Made by a program: the position numbers and the translations under genes | Assembly: GCF_013375155.1 (NCBI RefSeq) | Contig: NZ_JABXOF010000011.1 | Span: forward strand, 1 to 64,000 | Length of the DNA: 64,000 nt | Direction: 5' to 3' | DNA from: Serratia ureilytica | GTDB taxonomy: Bacteria > Pseudomonadota > Gammaproteobacteria > Enterobacterales > Enterobacteriaceae | Shown: piece after piece, positions 51,960-62,905 of the stretch | Layout of the letters: every line of letters begins with the position of its first letter | How positions within the stretch are numbered: position 1 is the first letter of the stretch | Notes under the pieces: generated by a model | The model's database searches: none | What the model saw: the letters and a program-made list of their open reading frames with translations, nothing else | What the model was told of the DNA's origin: nothing

Positions 51960-52538
51960 GTGAGAGTGATTTATATCGACGGTTCGCCGCTGTGCCGTTT
52001 GGGGATGAAAACATTATTGGGAGAAGGAGTGATAACCTTATCCTCGCCCAATATTAATATTATTAAAAATATAAGCCCTGCGCCTGATTTAATTATCATG
52101 GATTTTCCCCATGAAATTTATCGGTTCGAAGCGTATTTGCGATTTATTCACGCCTCACGTGCTGAATATGAAGGCGTCCGGATACTGTTCTTCGTCGATA
52201 AGACTTCGCCGCTGATCCTGGCGTTTATCGCGGCGGCGCAGCCGGATGCGATTTTGCACAAACGGGAAGCGTTGCAGGTGGTGCGGGAGACCTGCGCGGC
52301 GCTGAGCCGCCGGGAAAAGGCGGGCGAACGGCGTGCGCTGAACAGGCATCGGGCGGCGGCGATCACGCCCGGCGAGGCGGCGGTGCTGTGTGAAACGGCC
52401 CGTACGGAAGATATCCGCCTGACCGCGCGGCGGCTGAATTTGCACCCGAAAACCGTTTATTCGCACCTCAACAATGCAGGCAAGAAGTTCGGCATCCGCA
52501 ATCGGGTGGAATTGCTGAAGATGATTGCGCTGCTGTAG
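51960..52538 (+). CDS. LuxR-type HTH regulator
   Basis: 192 residues from GTG 51960, supported by AAGGAG eight bases upstream. The N-terminal domain (VRVIYIDGSPLCRLGMKTLLGEG) looks like a receiver-type fold but lacks a clear phospho-Asp pocket. The C-terminal LuxR/GerE HTH reads EDIRLTARRLNLHPKTVYSHLNNAGKKFGIRNRVELLKM. It is divergent from the pilin gene, so control of the fimbriae is the obvious inference, as for other orphan LuxR-type fimbrial regulators. Confidence 0.82.
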   Translation: MRVIYIDGSPLCRLGMKTLLGEGVITLSSPNINIIKNISPAPDLIIMDFPHEIYRFEAYLRFIHASRAEYEGVRILFFVDKTSPLILAFIAAAQPDAILHKREALQVVRETCAALSRREKAGERRALNRHRAAAITPGEAAVLCETARTEDIRLTARRLNLHPKTVYSHLNNAGKKFGIRNRVELLKMIALL

Positions 52539-52539
52539 A

Positions 52540-53040
52540 TCACAACGAACGGGCTTGGCCGACGGCCAGCCGCCATTGCGTCATTTCGTCGGCGCCCGGC
52601 CCGGCCGCCAGCGCGAGGTTTTGCGCCGGCAGCGATTCGCCGGTCACGGCATCCACCGCGCGCAGGGTGGCAGGGTGGCCGGTTACGCGGTCAACCACGC
52701 GCAGCGGCGGCCCGGCCAGCTCGGACAGATTCCATTTGTCGCCAATCTGAATCATCGCCATCACCAGCAGCCCGAGATCTTTTCCTTTCTCCGTCGGCAG
52801 ATACTCATAACGAGCGGGGCGCGTTTGGTATTGCCGCTTTTCGATAAGGCCGTGGCTTTCCAGGGCCTTGAGCCGGTCGGCCAGCGTATTGTTGGTGATG
52901 CCGGTCGAGTGGCGCAGATCGTCATAGCGCGAGAGCCCCAGCAGCAGATCGCGCATGAGAATAGCGCCCCAGCGATCGCCCAATGCCGACAGCACGTGCG
53001 CCACCGAGCACGTCATGCCTTCAAACCCTTTTGCTTTCAC
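52540..53040 (-). CDS. HxlR-family transcriptional regulator
   Basis: 166 residues. The winged HTH of the HxlR type: CSVAHVLSALGDRWGAILMRDLLLGLSRYDDLRHSTGITNNTLADRLKALESHGLIEKRQY, with the usual Cys near the start (Cys11), and a C-terminal extension of about 60 residues. It starts with GTG after GGAGG. It is divergent from the tautomerase gene at 53196, its likely target, since HxlR regulators often control a neighbouring redox or electrophile-response gene. Confidence 0.88.
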   Translation of the reverse strand: MKAKGFEGMTCSVAHVLSALGDRWGAILMRDLLLGLSRYDDLRHSTGITNNTLADRLKALESHGLIEKRQYQTRPARYEYLPTEKGKDLGLLVMAMIQIGDKWNLSELAGPPLRVVDRVTGHPATLRAVDAVTGESLPAQNLALAAGPGADEMTQWRLAVGQARSL

Positions 53041-53195
53041 GTTGCTTTACCTCCGCTTGCCGCCTGATTGCCGAGAATGTTATCGCCTCGGCTTGATAAC
53101 TTCAATAATTGGAGTTATTACTCTTATTATTGGAGTTTATCATTAACCGCGGCTGATGGCCTGAACGCCGGCCGGAAACCCTAGGAGACAACGCG

Positions 53196-53630
53196 ATGCC
53201 ACTGTGGCAGATTTACCACCCTGAGCCGGCCTTCAGCGCCGCCGATAAACGCGCGATTGCGCAGAAGGTCACCGTCCTGTACCAGGACTTTTTGCCGCGC
53301 TTTTACGTCAACGTGTTCTTCCACGCGCTGCCGCCAGGTTCGGCCTATCTCGGCGGCGAACCGGCCGATGATTTCGTGCGGGTGACCATCGACCATATCG
53401 CGCGCGCCATGGACAACGACGCAGAGCAGCAGCAATTCCTGGCGGCCTGCACCCGCATCCTGCAACCCTACCTTGCCGCGCGCGGGTTGCGCTGGGAGCT
53501 GCACGTGGACGAAACGCCGTTCTCACTGTGGACTATCGAAGGTTTGAAACCCCCGTTGCCGGGGACGGCAGCGGGGGAGAAATGGCGCAGCGAGAATCGG
53601 CCTTCGGTGTGGGAGGGGGAAATAGGGTGA
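53196..53630 (+). CDS. Tautomerase-superfamily protein
   Basis: 144 residues, starting MPLWQIYHPEPAF, so Pro1 is available as the catalytic base after Met removal. The sequence resembles the cis-CaaD/oxalocrotonate-tautomerase-like group with two fused beta-alpha-beta units (FYVNVFFHALPPGSAYLGGEPADDFVRVTIDHIARAMD). The substrate is unknown. A divergent HxlR regulator suggests induction by a reactive carbonyl or phenolic compound. A terminator follows at 53652-53679. Confidence 0.82.
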   Translation: MPLWQIYHPEPAFSAADKRAIAQKVTVLYQDFLPRFYVNVFFHALPPGSAYLGGEPADDFVRVTIDHIARAMDNDAEQQQFLAACTRILQPYLAARGLRWELHVDETPFSLWTIEGLKPPLPGTAAGEKWRSENRPSVWEGEIG

Positions 53631-53651
53631 GACTGGGGATACTCAGGACAA

Positions 53652-53679
53652 AAAAATCCACGCCGAAGCGTGGATTTTT
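53652..53679. terminator. Bidirectional terminator
   Basis: AAAAATCCACGC/GCGTGGATTTTT, a 12-bp stem with a CGAA loop, downstream of the tautomerase and also positioned to stop the convergent DUF262 gene. Confidence 0.88.
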
Positions 53680-53825
53680 GGATAGTGGAGAACAGGGGGA
53701 TTATGATGCAAGCTTGGATGTCTTTGCGAGTCATGCCAATGCATTACTGAGGGCATTTAGCTTATAATTCAGGCCCTGTTCTCTTCAAACTAGTATACAC
53801 CTGTTTGTTTGGAAATAGATGATGC

Positions 53826-55469
53826 TCATGGGTTTACTATAATCTGTTCAGCTAACTGGTCACGATTGGATTTTATTTTAGCAATAGTCCAATTTGATTC
53901 GTGAGTTATCTTTAAGCTTCGCGGGTAATCTGACATACGATCCTTGAGATATCTTTCCTTTTTAACCTCGAAGTCATGATTGCTGGCTGATGAGTTCTTC
54001 GATTTGCTAAGAAGTACCAAGTTACCAATACAATCAACTACATCAATATGTTCTGAATAATCTTCGTCTTTAATCCAATCGGAGGTGCCCGACGGATTTC
54101 TAGGGAAAACATGTTCGATAGATTTGGCGTTTATTTCTTTGTATACATCATGTTCACTTGCTGTAATCTCAAGGCGTAGTAAAAAGTATTTTGCAAACCT
54201 TGATCTGTACATGTCTTTTAATTTTGCAGCTTCAACTATCGTGGCTGGATTGTATTTTATTTCGTCCAAGATTTCTGAAGGTTTACTTTTTGAGTCTATA
54301 AGCTTTAGTATTCTTGAGTATATGCTAAAGCGTTCATCTTTTCTTATTCCTGAGACCCATTGCTCTAAGTAAACTTTTTCTATTTCTAGCATGAACTCGT
54401 AGAATAAATCCCCAGCGAATTTTTTTGCGAAGAACATAAGGCAAGCGCGCCACTCTGACGCTTCGAACTCACTGTCCATAATATGGATCATAGCCCTGAA
54501 TTTTAAAGCGTTAGGGTCTGTTTTCGTTAAATAGTCTTTATCTGCAAATATACGCCTATAAAGATCGCAATATACCTTTAGTTCGTCTACGAATTTTTCA
54601 CCTTTGGATAAAAGACCTCTTTTGAATATTTTATTTTCAAATTCTGCAAATAAGTCTTCTTGTGGTTTCTCTTTAATTAATATCATTCGCATAGCGAATA
54701 ATACAGATTCAAATTCCTTTTCACCAATATCATTCTCCAAATCTTCCCATTGTCTTGCTACACGTTCTCTTATCCCTGAGTTGGCTATTGCATCAGGAGA
54801 TATATTTTGCGCTTTGAGGATATCAATTCTTCTTAACTGTCTTCCTCTATCATTCACAATAGTGAAAAGTCGGAAAGCATCATCAAATGTTGATGTTGCT
54901 AAATATATAATATTGCAATGCTGATTTATGAAACGAGTGAAGTTTTGTAACTCATCTTGGGTGTATTTATTCAATGCTGATTTAAATATAGTTATTGCTT
55001 TTACGTATCTAGTCTGAGGCTCAGCGAGTTCATCGGCTTTATAAATTTTTTCTGTCCCTCCCTCAGCTAACACTATTTCTCGGAAAGTTTGTCGGTCTTT
55101 AACAGAGATTCGAGGTAACTCAGGAATACCATCAACCTGGTTCTCCTCTTGGACTATTTTTCCCTGCAGGTGTTTTTTGAAGTTTGGATCGTCTATTAAA
55201 TCTCGTAGACAGGCAAATAGGATAAGTAATGACGTGATTCTTTGCTGTCCATCGACTACATCATATAGATTCTTTTCCTCTTTTTTATGAAGGACTAGCG
55301 TCCCTAGGAAATATTGATGTCCACTCCTGGCTAATTCCAAATCGTCAATTAGATCTTGAAAGTTAGATTCATCCCAAGCAAATGGTCTTTGATAGTCTGG
55401 GATAGCGAAAAAAAAGTCTGATGAAAAAATCTTACCAACCGATTCTATTTTTCCCTCTAAATTGTTCAT
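53826..55469 (-). CDS. DUF262/DUF1524 protein (GmrSD-like type IV restriction)
   Basis: 547 residues. The N-terminal DUF262 (ParB/Srx-like nucleotidase) has IPDYQRPFAWDESNFQDL (23-40) and DGQQRITS (73-80). The C-terminal DUF1524 HNH-type nuclease has SIEHVFPRNP (His about 453) and GNLVLLSKSKNSSASNHDF. GmrSD-type enzymes cut DNA with modified cytosines and so block phages; here S- and D-like domains are in one chain. GC is far below the surroundings, marking recent acquisition. GGAGAAACA precedes ATG 55469. No partner gene is seen. Confidence 0.85.
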   Translation of the reverse strand: MNNLEGKIESVGKIFSSDFFFAIPDYQRPFAWDESNFQDLIDDLELARSGHQYFLGTLVLHKKEEKNLYDVVDGQQRITSLLILFACLRDLIDDPNFKKHLQGKIVQEENQVDGIPELPRISVKDRQTFREIVLAEGGTEKIYKADELAEPQTRYVKAITIFKSALNKYTQDELQNFTRFINQHCNIIYLATSTFDDAFRLFTIVNDRGRQLRRIDILKAQNISPDAIANSGIRERVARQWEDLENDIGEKEFESVLFAMRMILIKEKPQEDLFAEFENKIFKRGLLSKGEKFVDELKVYCDLYRRIFADKDYLTKTDPNALKFRAMIHIMDSEFEASEWRACLMFFAKKFAGDLFYEFMLEIEKVYLEQWVSGIRKDERFSIYSRILKLIDSKSKPSEILDEIKYNPATIVEAAKLKDMYRSRFAKYFLLRLEITASEHDVYKEINAKSIEHVFPRNPSGTSDWIKDEDYSEHIDVVDCIGNLVLLSKSKNSSASNHDFEVKKERYLKDRMSDYPRSLKITHESNWTIAKIKSNRDQLAEQIIVNP

Positions 55470-55947
55470 TGTTTCTCCATGGTCTTTTGAATAAGGTTTA
55501 CTATCTATCATAGATCCTTTCTCACGAAACAGGAATAGACTCGGAGGATATTTATGTGGAATTTGTTGATTTGTTGCTATTCTTCGATTGTTTCAACTTT
55601 TATGATTGAGAATAATATAGGATATAAATTTTTTCAGAAAGTGCAATAAATCCATATCGAAATAATTTAAATGATAATAATTTCAGGTTAATTATTTTTA
55701 GTCGAAATATTCACGCTGGCATGAGGAAAAACATATAGTCGAACTGAATAGATAATATCTGAGAGAATGAAATAGATCTCCTTTTCTAATTCCATTAAAG
55801 AATCTATTTTAAGTGGTATATTCGTATCATAATATACAGATTTCTGAAAACTTCAGTGTTATAACTAATGAAAACATAAAATTAAAAATGCAAAAGCCCC
55901 CGGTTAAGGAGGCTTTTAGATGACCAACATGCTAGCAATGTGAAGAA
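55470..55947. other. AT-rich non-coding region between the DUF262 gene and ychF
   Basis: 478 bases of strongly AT-rich DNA with no gene that I can support. It contains the promoter of the DUF262 gene (leftward) and the ychF terminator at 55892-55917. The composition matches the inserted DUF262 gene and contrasts sharply with ychF, so the right junction of the insertion probably lies just left of the terminator. Confidence 0.55.
55892..55917 (-). terminator. Terminator of ychF
   Basis: On the minus strand AAAAGCCTCC/GGGGGCTTTT with a 6-base loop, followed by T-rich sequence. Confidence 0.82.
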
Positions 55948-57039
55948 TTAGACGTTGAACAGGAAGTTCATCACGTCACCGTCTTTGACGATGTAGTCTT
56001 TACCTTCTGAGCGCATTTTACCGGCTTCTTTGGCGCCTTGTTCACCCTTGTAGGTGATGAAGTCGTCGAAGGCGATGGTTTGCGCGCGGATAAAGCCTTT
56101 CTCGAAGTCGGTGTGGATCTTGCCGGCCGCCTGCGGGGCGGTGGCGCCGACCGGGATGGTCCAGGCGCGTACTTCTTTCACGCCGGCGGTGAAGTAGGTC
56201 TGCAGGTTCAGCAGCTCATAACCGGCGCGGATCACGCGGTTCAGGCCCGGCTCTTCCAGGCCCAGCTCGGCCATGAACTCGTCGCGCTCTTCGTCTTCCA
56301 GCTCGGCGATATCGGATTCCACAGCGGCGCACACGGCAACTACCACGGAGCCTTCGGCATCGGCGATTTTACGCACGGTGTCCAGGTACGGGTTGTTCTC
56401 GAAGCCGTCTTCGTTAACGTTGGCGATGTACATGGTCGGCTTCAGGGTCAGGAAGCTCAGGTATTTGATCGCCGCTTTGTCTTCTGCAGTCAGATCCAGC
56501 GCGCGCAGCATGCCGGCGTTTTCCAGGTGCGGCAGGCATTTCTCCAGCGCCGCCAGCTCGGCCTTGGCGTCTTTGTCGCCGCCTTTGGCTTTCTTCTGCA
56601 CGCGGTGGATGGCGCGCTCACAGGTGTCCAGGTCAGACAGCGCCAGCTCGGTGTTGATGACGTCGATGTCTTCGGCCGGATCGACCTTGTTGTTGACGTG
56701 AATGATGTTGTCGTTTTCGAAGCAGCGCACCACGTGGCCGATGGCTTCGGTTTCGCGGATGTTGGTCAGGAACTGGTTGCCCAGGCCTTCACCCTTGGAC
56801 GCGCCTTTCACCAGGCCGGCGATGTCGACGAATTCCATGGTGGTTGGCAGAATGCGCTGCGGCTTGACGATCTCGGCCAGCTTATCCAGACGCGGATCGG
56901 GCATCGGCACCACACCGGTGTTCGGTTCAATGGTGCAGAACGGGAAGTTGGCTGCTTCAATGCCCGCTTTGGTCAACGCGTTGAACAGGGTGGATTTGCC
57001 TACGTTAGGCAGGCCGACGATACCGCATTTGAATCCCAT
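55948..57039 (-). CDS. ychF: Ribosome-associated ATPase/GTPase YchF
   Basis: 363 residues, identical in length to E. coli YchF. An Obg-family P-loop protein that prefers ATP: G1 GLPNVGKST (8-16), G3 [20 protein letters not shown], an atypical G4 NVNED, a helical insertion, and a C-terminal TGS domain ([26 protein letters not shown]). It binds ribosomes and modulates the oxidative-stress response and leaderless translation in E. coli. Codon use is that of a highly expressed gene. In E. coli pth lies directly upstream; here a SulP gene intervenes. Confidence 0.96.
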   Translation of the reverse strand: MGFKCGIVGLPNVGKSTLFNALTKAGIEAANFPFCTIEPNTGVVPMPDPRLDKLAEIVKPQRILPTTMEFVDIAGLVKGASKGEGLGNQFLTNIRETEAIGHVVRCFENDNIIHVNNKVDPAEDIDVINTELALSDLDTCERAIHRVQKKAKGGDKDAKAELAALEKCLPHLENAGMLRALDLTAEDKAAIKYLSFLTLKPTMYIANVNEDGFENNPYLDTVRKIADAEGSVVVAVCAAVESDIAELEDEERDEFMAELGLEEPGLNRVIRAGYELLNLQTYFTAGVKEVRAWTIPVGATAPQAAGKIHTDFEKGFIRAQTIAFDDFITYKGEQGAKEAGKMRSEGKDYIVKDGDVMNFLFNV

Positions 57040-57373
57040 GTTGTAATCACCTTAAATATCTTAACTATCAGTCTGTTAGATTTAACCAACTGCATAAAGG
57101 GCAAAATAATGCCGCTATTATACACGTAATGGGCGTTTATCTCGATCAGACTTGCTTGGCCGGGGCGAATGCAGCGCGGGCGACCGGTTTTTGATTGAGA
57201 TTTGGATCACATTTAACCATACTGGCCGTTCCGATTAACCGACAGGAAACGCGCCGGATGTATTTCTTGCCTACGCCACCCTGAGCTGTGCCCGCCTGCA
57301 GTCTGCCGCGCCTTGCGGTACCCCATACCCGCTACGCGGGGAGATGATGTCATCTGTCATAAGTGAATAATGC
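57040..57373. other. Divergent intergenic region between ychF and the SulP gene
   Basis: 334 bases without a gene. It must carry the promoters of ychF (left) and the SulP transporter (right). I could not identify a convincing operator. No good Shine-Dalgarno is seen directly before the SulP ATG. Confidence 0.5.
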
Positions 57374-58903
57374 ATGTTTAACCTGAGTAACGTCAGGATC
57401 GCGGACGTTAAAAATGAAGTCCTGGCGGGCTTTGTGGTGGCGGTTTCGATGATCCCCGAGGCGGTCGGCTTTTCGCTGGTCGCCGGTCTTTCGCCGATCG
57501 TCGGTTTACATACCGCGTTTATTATCGGCCTGGTCACGGCGCTGTTCGGCGGCAAGCCGGGCATGGTTTCCGGCGCCGCAGGTTCCATTGTGGTGGTGCT
57601 GATGAGTCTGGCGGCGCAGTACGGCATGGGTTACGTGCTGTGGGCCACGCTGTTTGCCGGGGGGATTCAAATCCTGATCGGCGCCTTCCGGCTGGGCAAG
57701 TTCATTCGCCTGGTGCCGCTGCCGGCGATCCACGGCTTCGTCAATGGCCTGGCGATCGTCATCATGCTGGCGCAGCTGAAGATGATCGCCGGGCAGGGGC
57801 CGCTGATGTACGGCCTGGTGGCGCTGGCGATTGCGGTGGTGGTGCTGTTCCCGCGCCTGACCAAAGCCATTCCGTCTTCGCTGGCGGCGCTGCTGGTGGT
57901 TTCGGCGTTGGCGATCGGCCTCAATCTGCATACGTTGCGGGTGGGCGATCTGGCGGACATTTCCGGCGCGCTGCCGCACTTCAGTCTGCCGACGGCGCCG
58001 TTTACCCTGGAGATGGTGCGGGTGGTGCTGCCCTATGCGGTGGTGATCGCCCTGGTCGGTTTGATTGAATCGCTGCTGACCATGATGGTGCTGGATGAAA
58101 TGGGCGGCAAGAAGGGCAACGGCAACCGCGAAAGCATCGCGCAGGGCGCCGGTAACGCGGTGTGCGGCCTGTTCGGCTGCTTCGCCGGCTGTGCGATGAT
58201 CGGTCAGTCGATCATCAACTTCACCTCGGGGGGGCGCGGGCGCATTTCCGGCACGGTGGGCGCCATTCTGTTGATTCTGTTTGTGGTCAGCCTGTCGCGC
58301 TATATCGGCCTGTTGCCGGTGGCGGCGCTGGCGGGGGTGATGCTGGTGGTGTGTTACAACACCTTCGAGTGGAGCTCGCTGCGCCGTTTGCGCCGCATGC
58401 CGAAAGCCGATGCGCTGGTAATGATCATCGTCACGCTGATCACCATCTTTACCGATCTGGCGGTGGCGGTGATCAGCGGGGTGATTGTCTCGGCGCTTGT
58501 GTTCGCCTGGCAGCAGGCGCGCATCCGCGTGCGCCAGCGGCAGGTGGCGGGCGACGTGGCGGTGTATCAACTGGATGGCCCGCTGTTCTTCGGCTCCGCC
58601 GCCGCTTTCGCCGAGTTGTTCGATCCGCAGAGCGATCCGCAGAATGTGGTGCTGGATTTTGCCGGCACCCGGGTGATGGATTCCAGCGGCGTAGAGGCGA
58701 TCGATAAGCTGACGGCGCGTTATCTGGCGGCGGGAAAAAGCATCCGCCTGCGCCACCTGAGCGGTGACTGCGTGCGCTTGCTCAAGCGCGCCGGGCCGTT
58801 CTGCAGCCATGAGCTGGACGATCCGCAGTATTACGTGGCGGAAGAGGGCTTCACTGCCGAAGATCGCCGGGTGGGAGAGGAAACCTTCAACCCGCGCGGC
58901 TAA
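57374..58903 (+). CDS. SulP-family inorganic anion transporter
   Basis: 509 residues. A SulP membrane domain (about 1-385, 12-14 helices; VSMIPEAVGFSLVAGLSPIVGLHTAF and GKPGMVSGAAGSIVVVL are the family signatures) is followed by a C-terminal STAS domain (about 400-500) with the VMDSSGVEAIDKL loop. Members move sulfate, bicarbonate or dicarboxylates. It is clearly different from E. coli DauA (about 559 residues), which lies near prs in that genome, so I do not use that name. Convergent with pth. Confidence 0.88.
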   Translation: MFNLSNVRIADVKNEVLAGFVVAVSMIPEAVGFSLVAGLSPIVGLHTAFIIGLVTALFGGKPGMVSGAAGSIVVVLMSLAAQYGMGYVLWATLFAGGIQILIGAFRLGKFIRLVPLPAIHGFVNGLAIVIMLAQLKMIAGQGPLMYGLVALAIAVVVLFPRLTKAIPSSLAALLVVSALAIGLNLHTLRVGDLADISGALPHFSLPTAPFTLEMVRVVLPYAVVIALVGLIESLLTMMVLDEMGGKKGNGNRESIAQGAGNAVCGLFGCFAGCAMIGQSIINFTSGGRGRISGTVGAILLILFVVSLSRYIGLLPVAALAGVMLVVCYNTFEWSSLRRLRRMPKADALVMIIVTLITIFTDLAVAVISGVIVSALVFAWQQARIRVRQRQVAGDVAVYQLDGPLFFGSAAAFAELFDPQSDPQNVVLDFAGTRVMDSSGVEAIDKLTARYLAAGKSIRLRHLSGDCVRLLKRAGPFCSHELDDPQYYVAEEGFTAEDRRVGEETFNPRG

Positions 58904-58909
58904 AAGCAG

Positions 58910-58932
58910 GCAGCGGGCAGGGCGCCCGCTGC
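58910..58932. terminator. Hairpin between the SulP gene and pth
   Basis: GCAGCGGGC/GCCCGCTGC, a 9-bp stem with a 5-base loop between convergent genes. Confidence 0.65.
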
Positions 58933-58940
58933 GGCAAGGT

Positions 58941-59531
58941 TCAGGCCTGCGCCTTGAAGCTGTGCAGGCGCTGAACGGTTTTTTCCAGCCCGTCCTTCAT
59001 CAGCATCTCGGTGCAGCGCAGCGACTCGTCGATCGCTTCGTCAATCATCTTCTGCTCGCTGGCCGGCGGCTTGCCGAGCACGAAGCCCACCACCTTGTTC
59101 TTGTCACCCGGATGGCCGATGCCGATGCGTAGGCGATAGAAGTTCGGGTTGTTGCCGAACTTGTTCTGGATGTCCTTCAGGCCGTTGTGGCCGCCGTTGC
59201 CACCGCCGAGCTTGATTTTGGCCACGCCGGGCGGCAGATCCAGTTCGTCGTGCGCCACCAGGATCTCGTTCGGTTCGATGCGGTAGAAGTTGGCCATCGC
59301 CAGCACCGCTTTGCCGCTCAGGTTCATGAAGGTGGTCGGCACCAGCAGGCGCACGTCGTTGCCCGCCAGGTTCAAGCGGGCGGTGTAGCCGAAGAACTTG
59401 CTCTCTTCTTTCAACTGCTGATTGTGGCGCTGGGCCAGCAGATCGACGTACCAGGCGCCGGCGTTGTGGCGCGTCTGGGCGTATTCCGCGCCCGGGTTGG
59501 CCAGGCCGACTATCAATTTAATACTGCTCAC
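58941..59531 (-). CDS. pth: Peptidyl-tRNA hydrolase
   Basis: 196 residues (E. coli 194). It recycles tRNA from peptidyl-tRNA dropped from stalled ribosomes and is essential in E. coli. The catalytic His22 (TRHNAGAW), the Asn of [10 protein letters not shown] and the Asp of HDELDLPPG are present, as is the [11 protein letters not shown] loop. The start is GTG at 59531. Its neighbour ychH upstream (divergent) matches the E. coli arrangement. Confidence 0.96.
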   Translation of the reverse strand: MSSIKLIVGLANPGAEYAQTRHNAGAWYVDLLAQRHNQQLKEESKFFGYTARLNLAGNDVRLLVPTTFMNLSGKAVLAMANFYRIEPNEILVAHDELDLPPGVAKIKLGGGNGGHNGLKDIQNKFGNNPNFYRLRIGIGHPGDKNKVVGFVLGKPPASEQKMIDEAIDESLRCTEMLMKDGLEKTVQRLHSFKAQA

Positions 59532-59832
59532 TGGGAGATTCGCTATGATCAGGGTAATGGAAAGGGCCTTAGTCTACCTGTCGGGGCGGCGAATGACAAA
59601 ATCCGATCTCCGCCATCGTCTTAGGTAAGAAAGACGAATGATTCATTAGCTGAATAATTCAATTTGTCCGCTAATTTTCAGCGCCGTGTTAAGAAGTGTC
59701 AATAATTCTTTACCATTTGTGATCGCCCCCGCAATCCCCTTGCCGCCACAAGGACTATACTTAACTTATCAAAGTGGGTTAACAAGTTGCAGCGTTATCC
59801 CGGTTGGCACATGGCAATCATGGAGGTGGCAT

Positions 59833-60111
59833 ATGAAACGTAGAAACGCGGACAGAATGGGCAACTTTTTTATGGGGCTGGGCCTGGTCGTGATGATCGG
59901 CGGCGTCGGATACTCCATTCTTGCTGAAGTATCGCAGTTCAATTTACCGCAATTTTTCGCCCACGGCGCCATCATGAGCATCTTCGTCGGCGCGCTGTTG
60001 TGGCTGGTGGGCGCGCGTATCGGCGGCCGCGAGCAGGTAGCGGATCGCTACTGGTGGGTAAAACACTTTGATAAACGGTGCCGCAACGATCAACATCGTT
60101 CGTCGCATTGA
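59833..60111 (+). CDS. ychH: Stress-induced membrane protein YchH
   Basis: 92 residues, identical in length to E. coli YchH, with two transmembrane helices (about 10-30 and 40-62) and a basic tail. Expression in E. coli is CRP-activated and stress-induced. Here TGTGA at 59717-59721 and a TATACT -10 at 59756-59761 are spaced as for a class II CRP promoter, although the right CRP half-site is weak. GGAGGTGGC precedes the ATG. Divergent from pth. Confidence 0.92.
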   Translation: MKRRNADRMGNFFMGLGLVVMIGGVGYSILAEVSQFNLPQFFAHGAIMSIFVGALLWLVGARIGGREQVADRYWWVKHFDKRCRNDQHRSSH

Positions 60112-60196
60112 TTAAAAAAGCAGAAGGGAAGCAAGAGCGGGGCAAGGGAACATCTGCCGTGCATTAAGGTTTGAGGTCATGTCGGACTACAAGTAG

Positions 60197-60230
60197 AAAA
60201 CCCGTTGTTGCTCGCGCACCAACGGGTTTT
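60197..60230. terminator. Bidirectional terminator between ychH and prs
   Basis: AAAACCCGTTG/CAACGGGTTTT, an 11-bp stem with a 12-base loop, followed by TCTTTTT on the plus strand. Confidence 0.85.
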
Positions 60231-60296
60231 TCTTTTTCTGCTGTCGGGCTCGCTATCTTTCCGGCACGGTGGGCGCCGCACCGGAAAGACGACGAA

Positions 60297-61418
<1,122 letters not shown>

Positions 61419-62285
61419 CTACGACTCAAACCGCCCGGAACGGATGCGATGTAGTGGGGAGACGTTAACGCCGCGCGCTACAAAACCACACAACCACTCC
61501 GGGGCTTGATTTAACACCTGACGGGCGGCGATTTCTGTGTCGAATTCAGCAAACACACAAGCACCTGTGCCAGTCAGGCGTGACGGGGCGTATTCTAACA
61601 GCCATGAAAGAAGCTGTTCAACCTCGCGAAAACGTTTTCTTGCGATCGGTTCGCAATCATTTGCGTACGGCGCCTGCAACAGCTCACTTAAGGAGCGAAC
61701 CGGGGTGTTTCTTTTCAATTCGGCGTCGCCGAAGATAACCGGCGTCGGGATGCCGACGCCGGGATGCGCCACCAGATACCATTTTTCCTGCGGCTCGGCC
61801 GGCTGCAGGCGCTCGCCGATGCCTTCGGCGAAGGCGGCGTGGCCGCGCACGAACACCGGCACGTCGGCGCCGAGGCTGAGCCCCAGCTCTGCCAGTTGGT
61901 CGTCGCCAAGACCGCAGCGCCACAATTCGTTCAGCGCCACCAGCACGGTGGCGGCGTTGGAGGAACCGCCGCCCAAACCGCCGCCCATCGGCAGGCGTTT
62001 GTCGATGCTGATGTCGGCGCCGCGCGGCGCGGTCTGCAGGCCGCGTTCATTGCAATAGCGTTGCAGCATGCGGGCGGCGCGCACGATCAGGTTCTGCTCG
62101 TCCGGCACGCCCTCGACCGGCGTCAGCAGGTGAATGCGTTCGTCCTGACGTGGGTCGATGGTCAGGGTGTCGCCGTAGTCCAAAAACTGGAACAGCGTTT
62201 GCAGTAGGTGATAGCCGTCTTCACGACGGCCGGTGATGTACAAAAACAGGTTGAGTTTCGCGGGGGAGGGCCACTGACGGATCAT
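61419..62285 (-). CDS. ispE: 4-diphosphocytidyl-2-C-methyl-D-erythritol kinase
   Basis: A 288-residue GHMP kinase of the MEP isoprenoid pathway. It has the substrate motif [21 protein letters not shown] at the N-terminus, the ATP motif [15 protein letters not shown] (about 93-107) and the C-terminal [12 protein letters not shown]. It phosphorylates CDP-ME at the 2-hydroxyl. The start overlaps the end of lolB by four bases, and prs lies downstream: the conserved lolB-ispE-prs order. Confidence 0.96.
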   Translation of the reverse strand: MIRQWPSPAKLNLFLYITGRREDGYHLLQTLFQFLDYGDTLTIDPRQDERIHLLTPVEGVPDEQNLIVRAARMLQRYCNERGLQTAPRGADISIDKRLPMGGGLGGGSSNAATVLVALNELWRCGLGDDQLAELGLSLGADVPVFVRGHAAFAEGIGERLQPAEPQEKWYLVAHPGVGIPTPVIFGDAELKRNTPVRSLSELLQAPYANDCEPIARKRFREVEQLLSWLLEYAPSRLTGTGACVFAEFDTEIAARQVLNQAPEWLCGFVARGVNVSPLHRIRSGRFES

Positions 62286-62905
62286 TTGAGCGTCCAGTTA
62301 TCCATCTTCAGCTTGATGCGCTGGTCGCCCTGCTGTAGCTCCAGACGGTTCGGCAGCGTCGGCTGCACGTCGTTGCTGTAGCCCTGGTAATCCACCTTCC
62401 AGGTCTGGCCGCCTTGCTGATAGGTCAGCTTGTTCAGGCGATATTGATCGTCCAGCGCAAAATCGCTGGCTTCGCCCGGCAGGCCGAGCATCCACTGGCG
62501 CAGGTTGTTCAGCGGGATCGCCATGCCGGTCAGCTTGCGGATCATCTCTTCCGGGTTGTCGCTGACGTAGCGTTTGCCCTGGTTGTCGGTCAGCTGCACC
62601 GCGTTTTTCTGCACGTTGAGATCCATTTCCGTGCTGCCCAGTGGGTTGGTCAACAGCAGGCGGTAGCGTTCCGGCGAGAACTGCTGCCAGAAGAAACGGG
62701 CGTAGACTTTTTTCTGATCAGACAAGTAGGCGAAGGAGCCGCGGGTCTGATAGGTGCTGAGCTGCTGCACCGCCTGCTCATGGGCGCGCCACTGCGGTGA
62801 GGTCGGGCTGGTGGCCGGGCCGGTCGGCTTGGTGGTGGTACAGGCGGCCAGCACCAGGCTGGCCAGCGGGATCAGACGGAGCAAACTAACTTTGCGTATT
62901 GGCAT
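62282..62905 (-). CDS. lolB: Outer-membrane lipoprotein insertion factor LolB
   Basis: 207 residues, the E. coli length. A lipoprotein with lipobox LAAC (CTTT) near residue 21; the mature protein is an incomplete beta-barrel that takes lipoproteins from LolA and inserts them into the outer membrane. Landmarks are [20 protein letters not shown] and [16 protein letters not shown] (the protruding loop Leu). ATG 62905 follows AGAGA; an upstream in-frame ATG is not needed. Divergent from hemA. Confidence 0.95.
   Translation of the reverse strand: MPIRKVSLLRLIPLASLVLAACTTTKPTGPATSPTSPQWRAHEQAVQQLSTYQTRGSFAYLSDQKKVYARFFWQQFSPERYRLLLTNPLGSTEMDLNVQKNAVQLTDNQGKRYVSDNPEEMIRKLTGMAIPLNNLRQWMLGLPGEASDFALDDQYRLNKLTYQQGGQTWKVDYQGYSNDVQPTLPNRLELQQGDQRIKLKMDNWTLK

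Noticed and set aside
53688-53783. GAGAACAGGG and its reverse complement about 75 bases apart, near the left edge of the DUF262 insertion
   Set aside because: A 10-bp inverted repeat may occur by chance; no transposase, target duplication or matching copy at the right edge was seen.
56038-57129. A 363-codon plus-strand frame opposite ychF
   Set aside because: Exact mirror of ychF with no ribosome site or recognisable domain.
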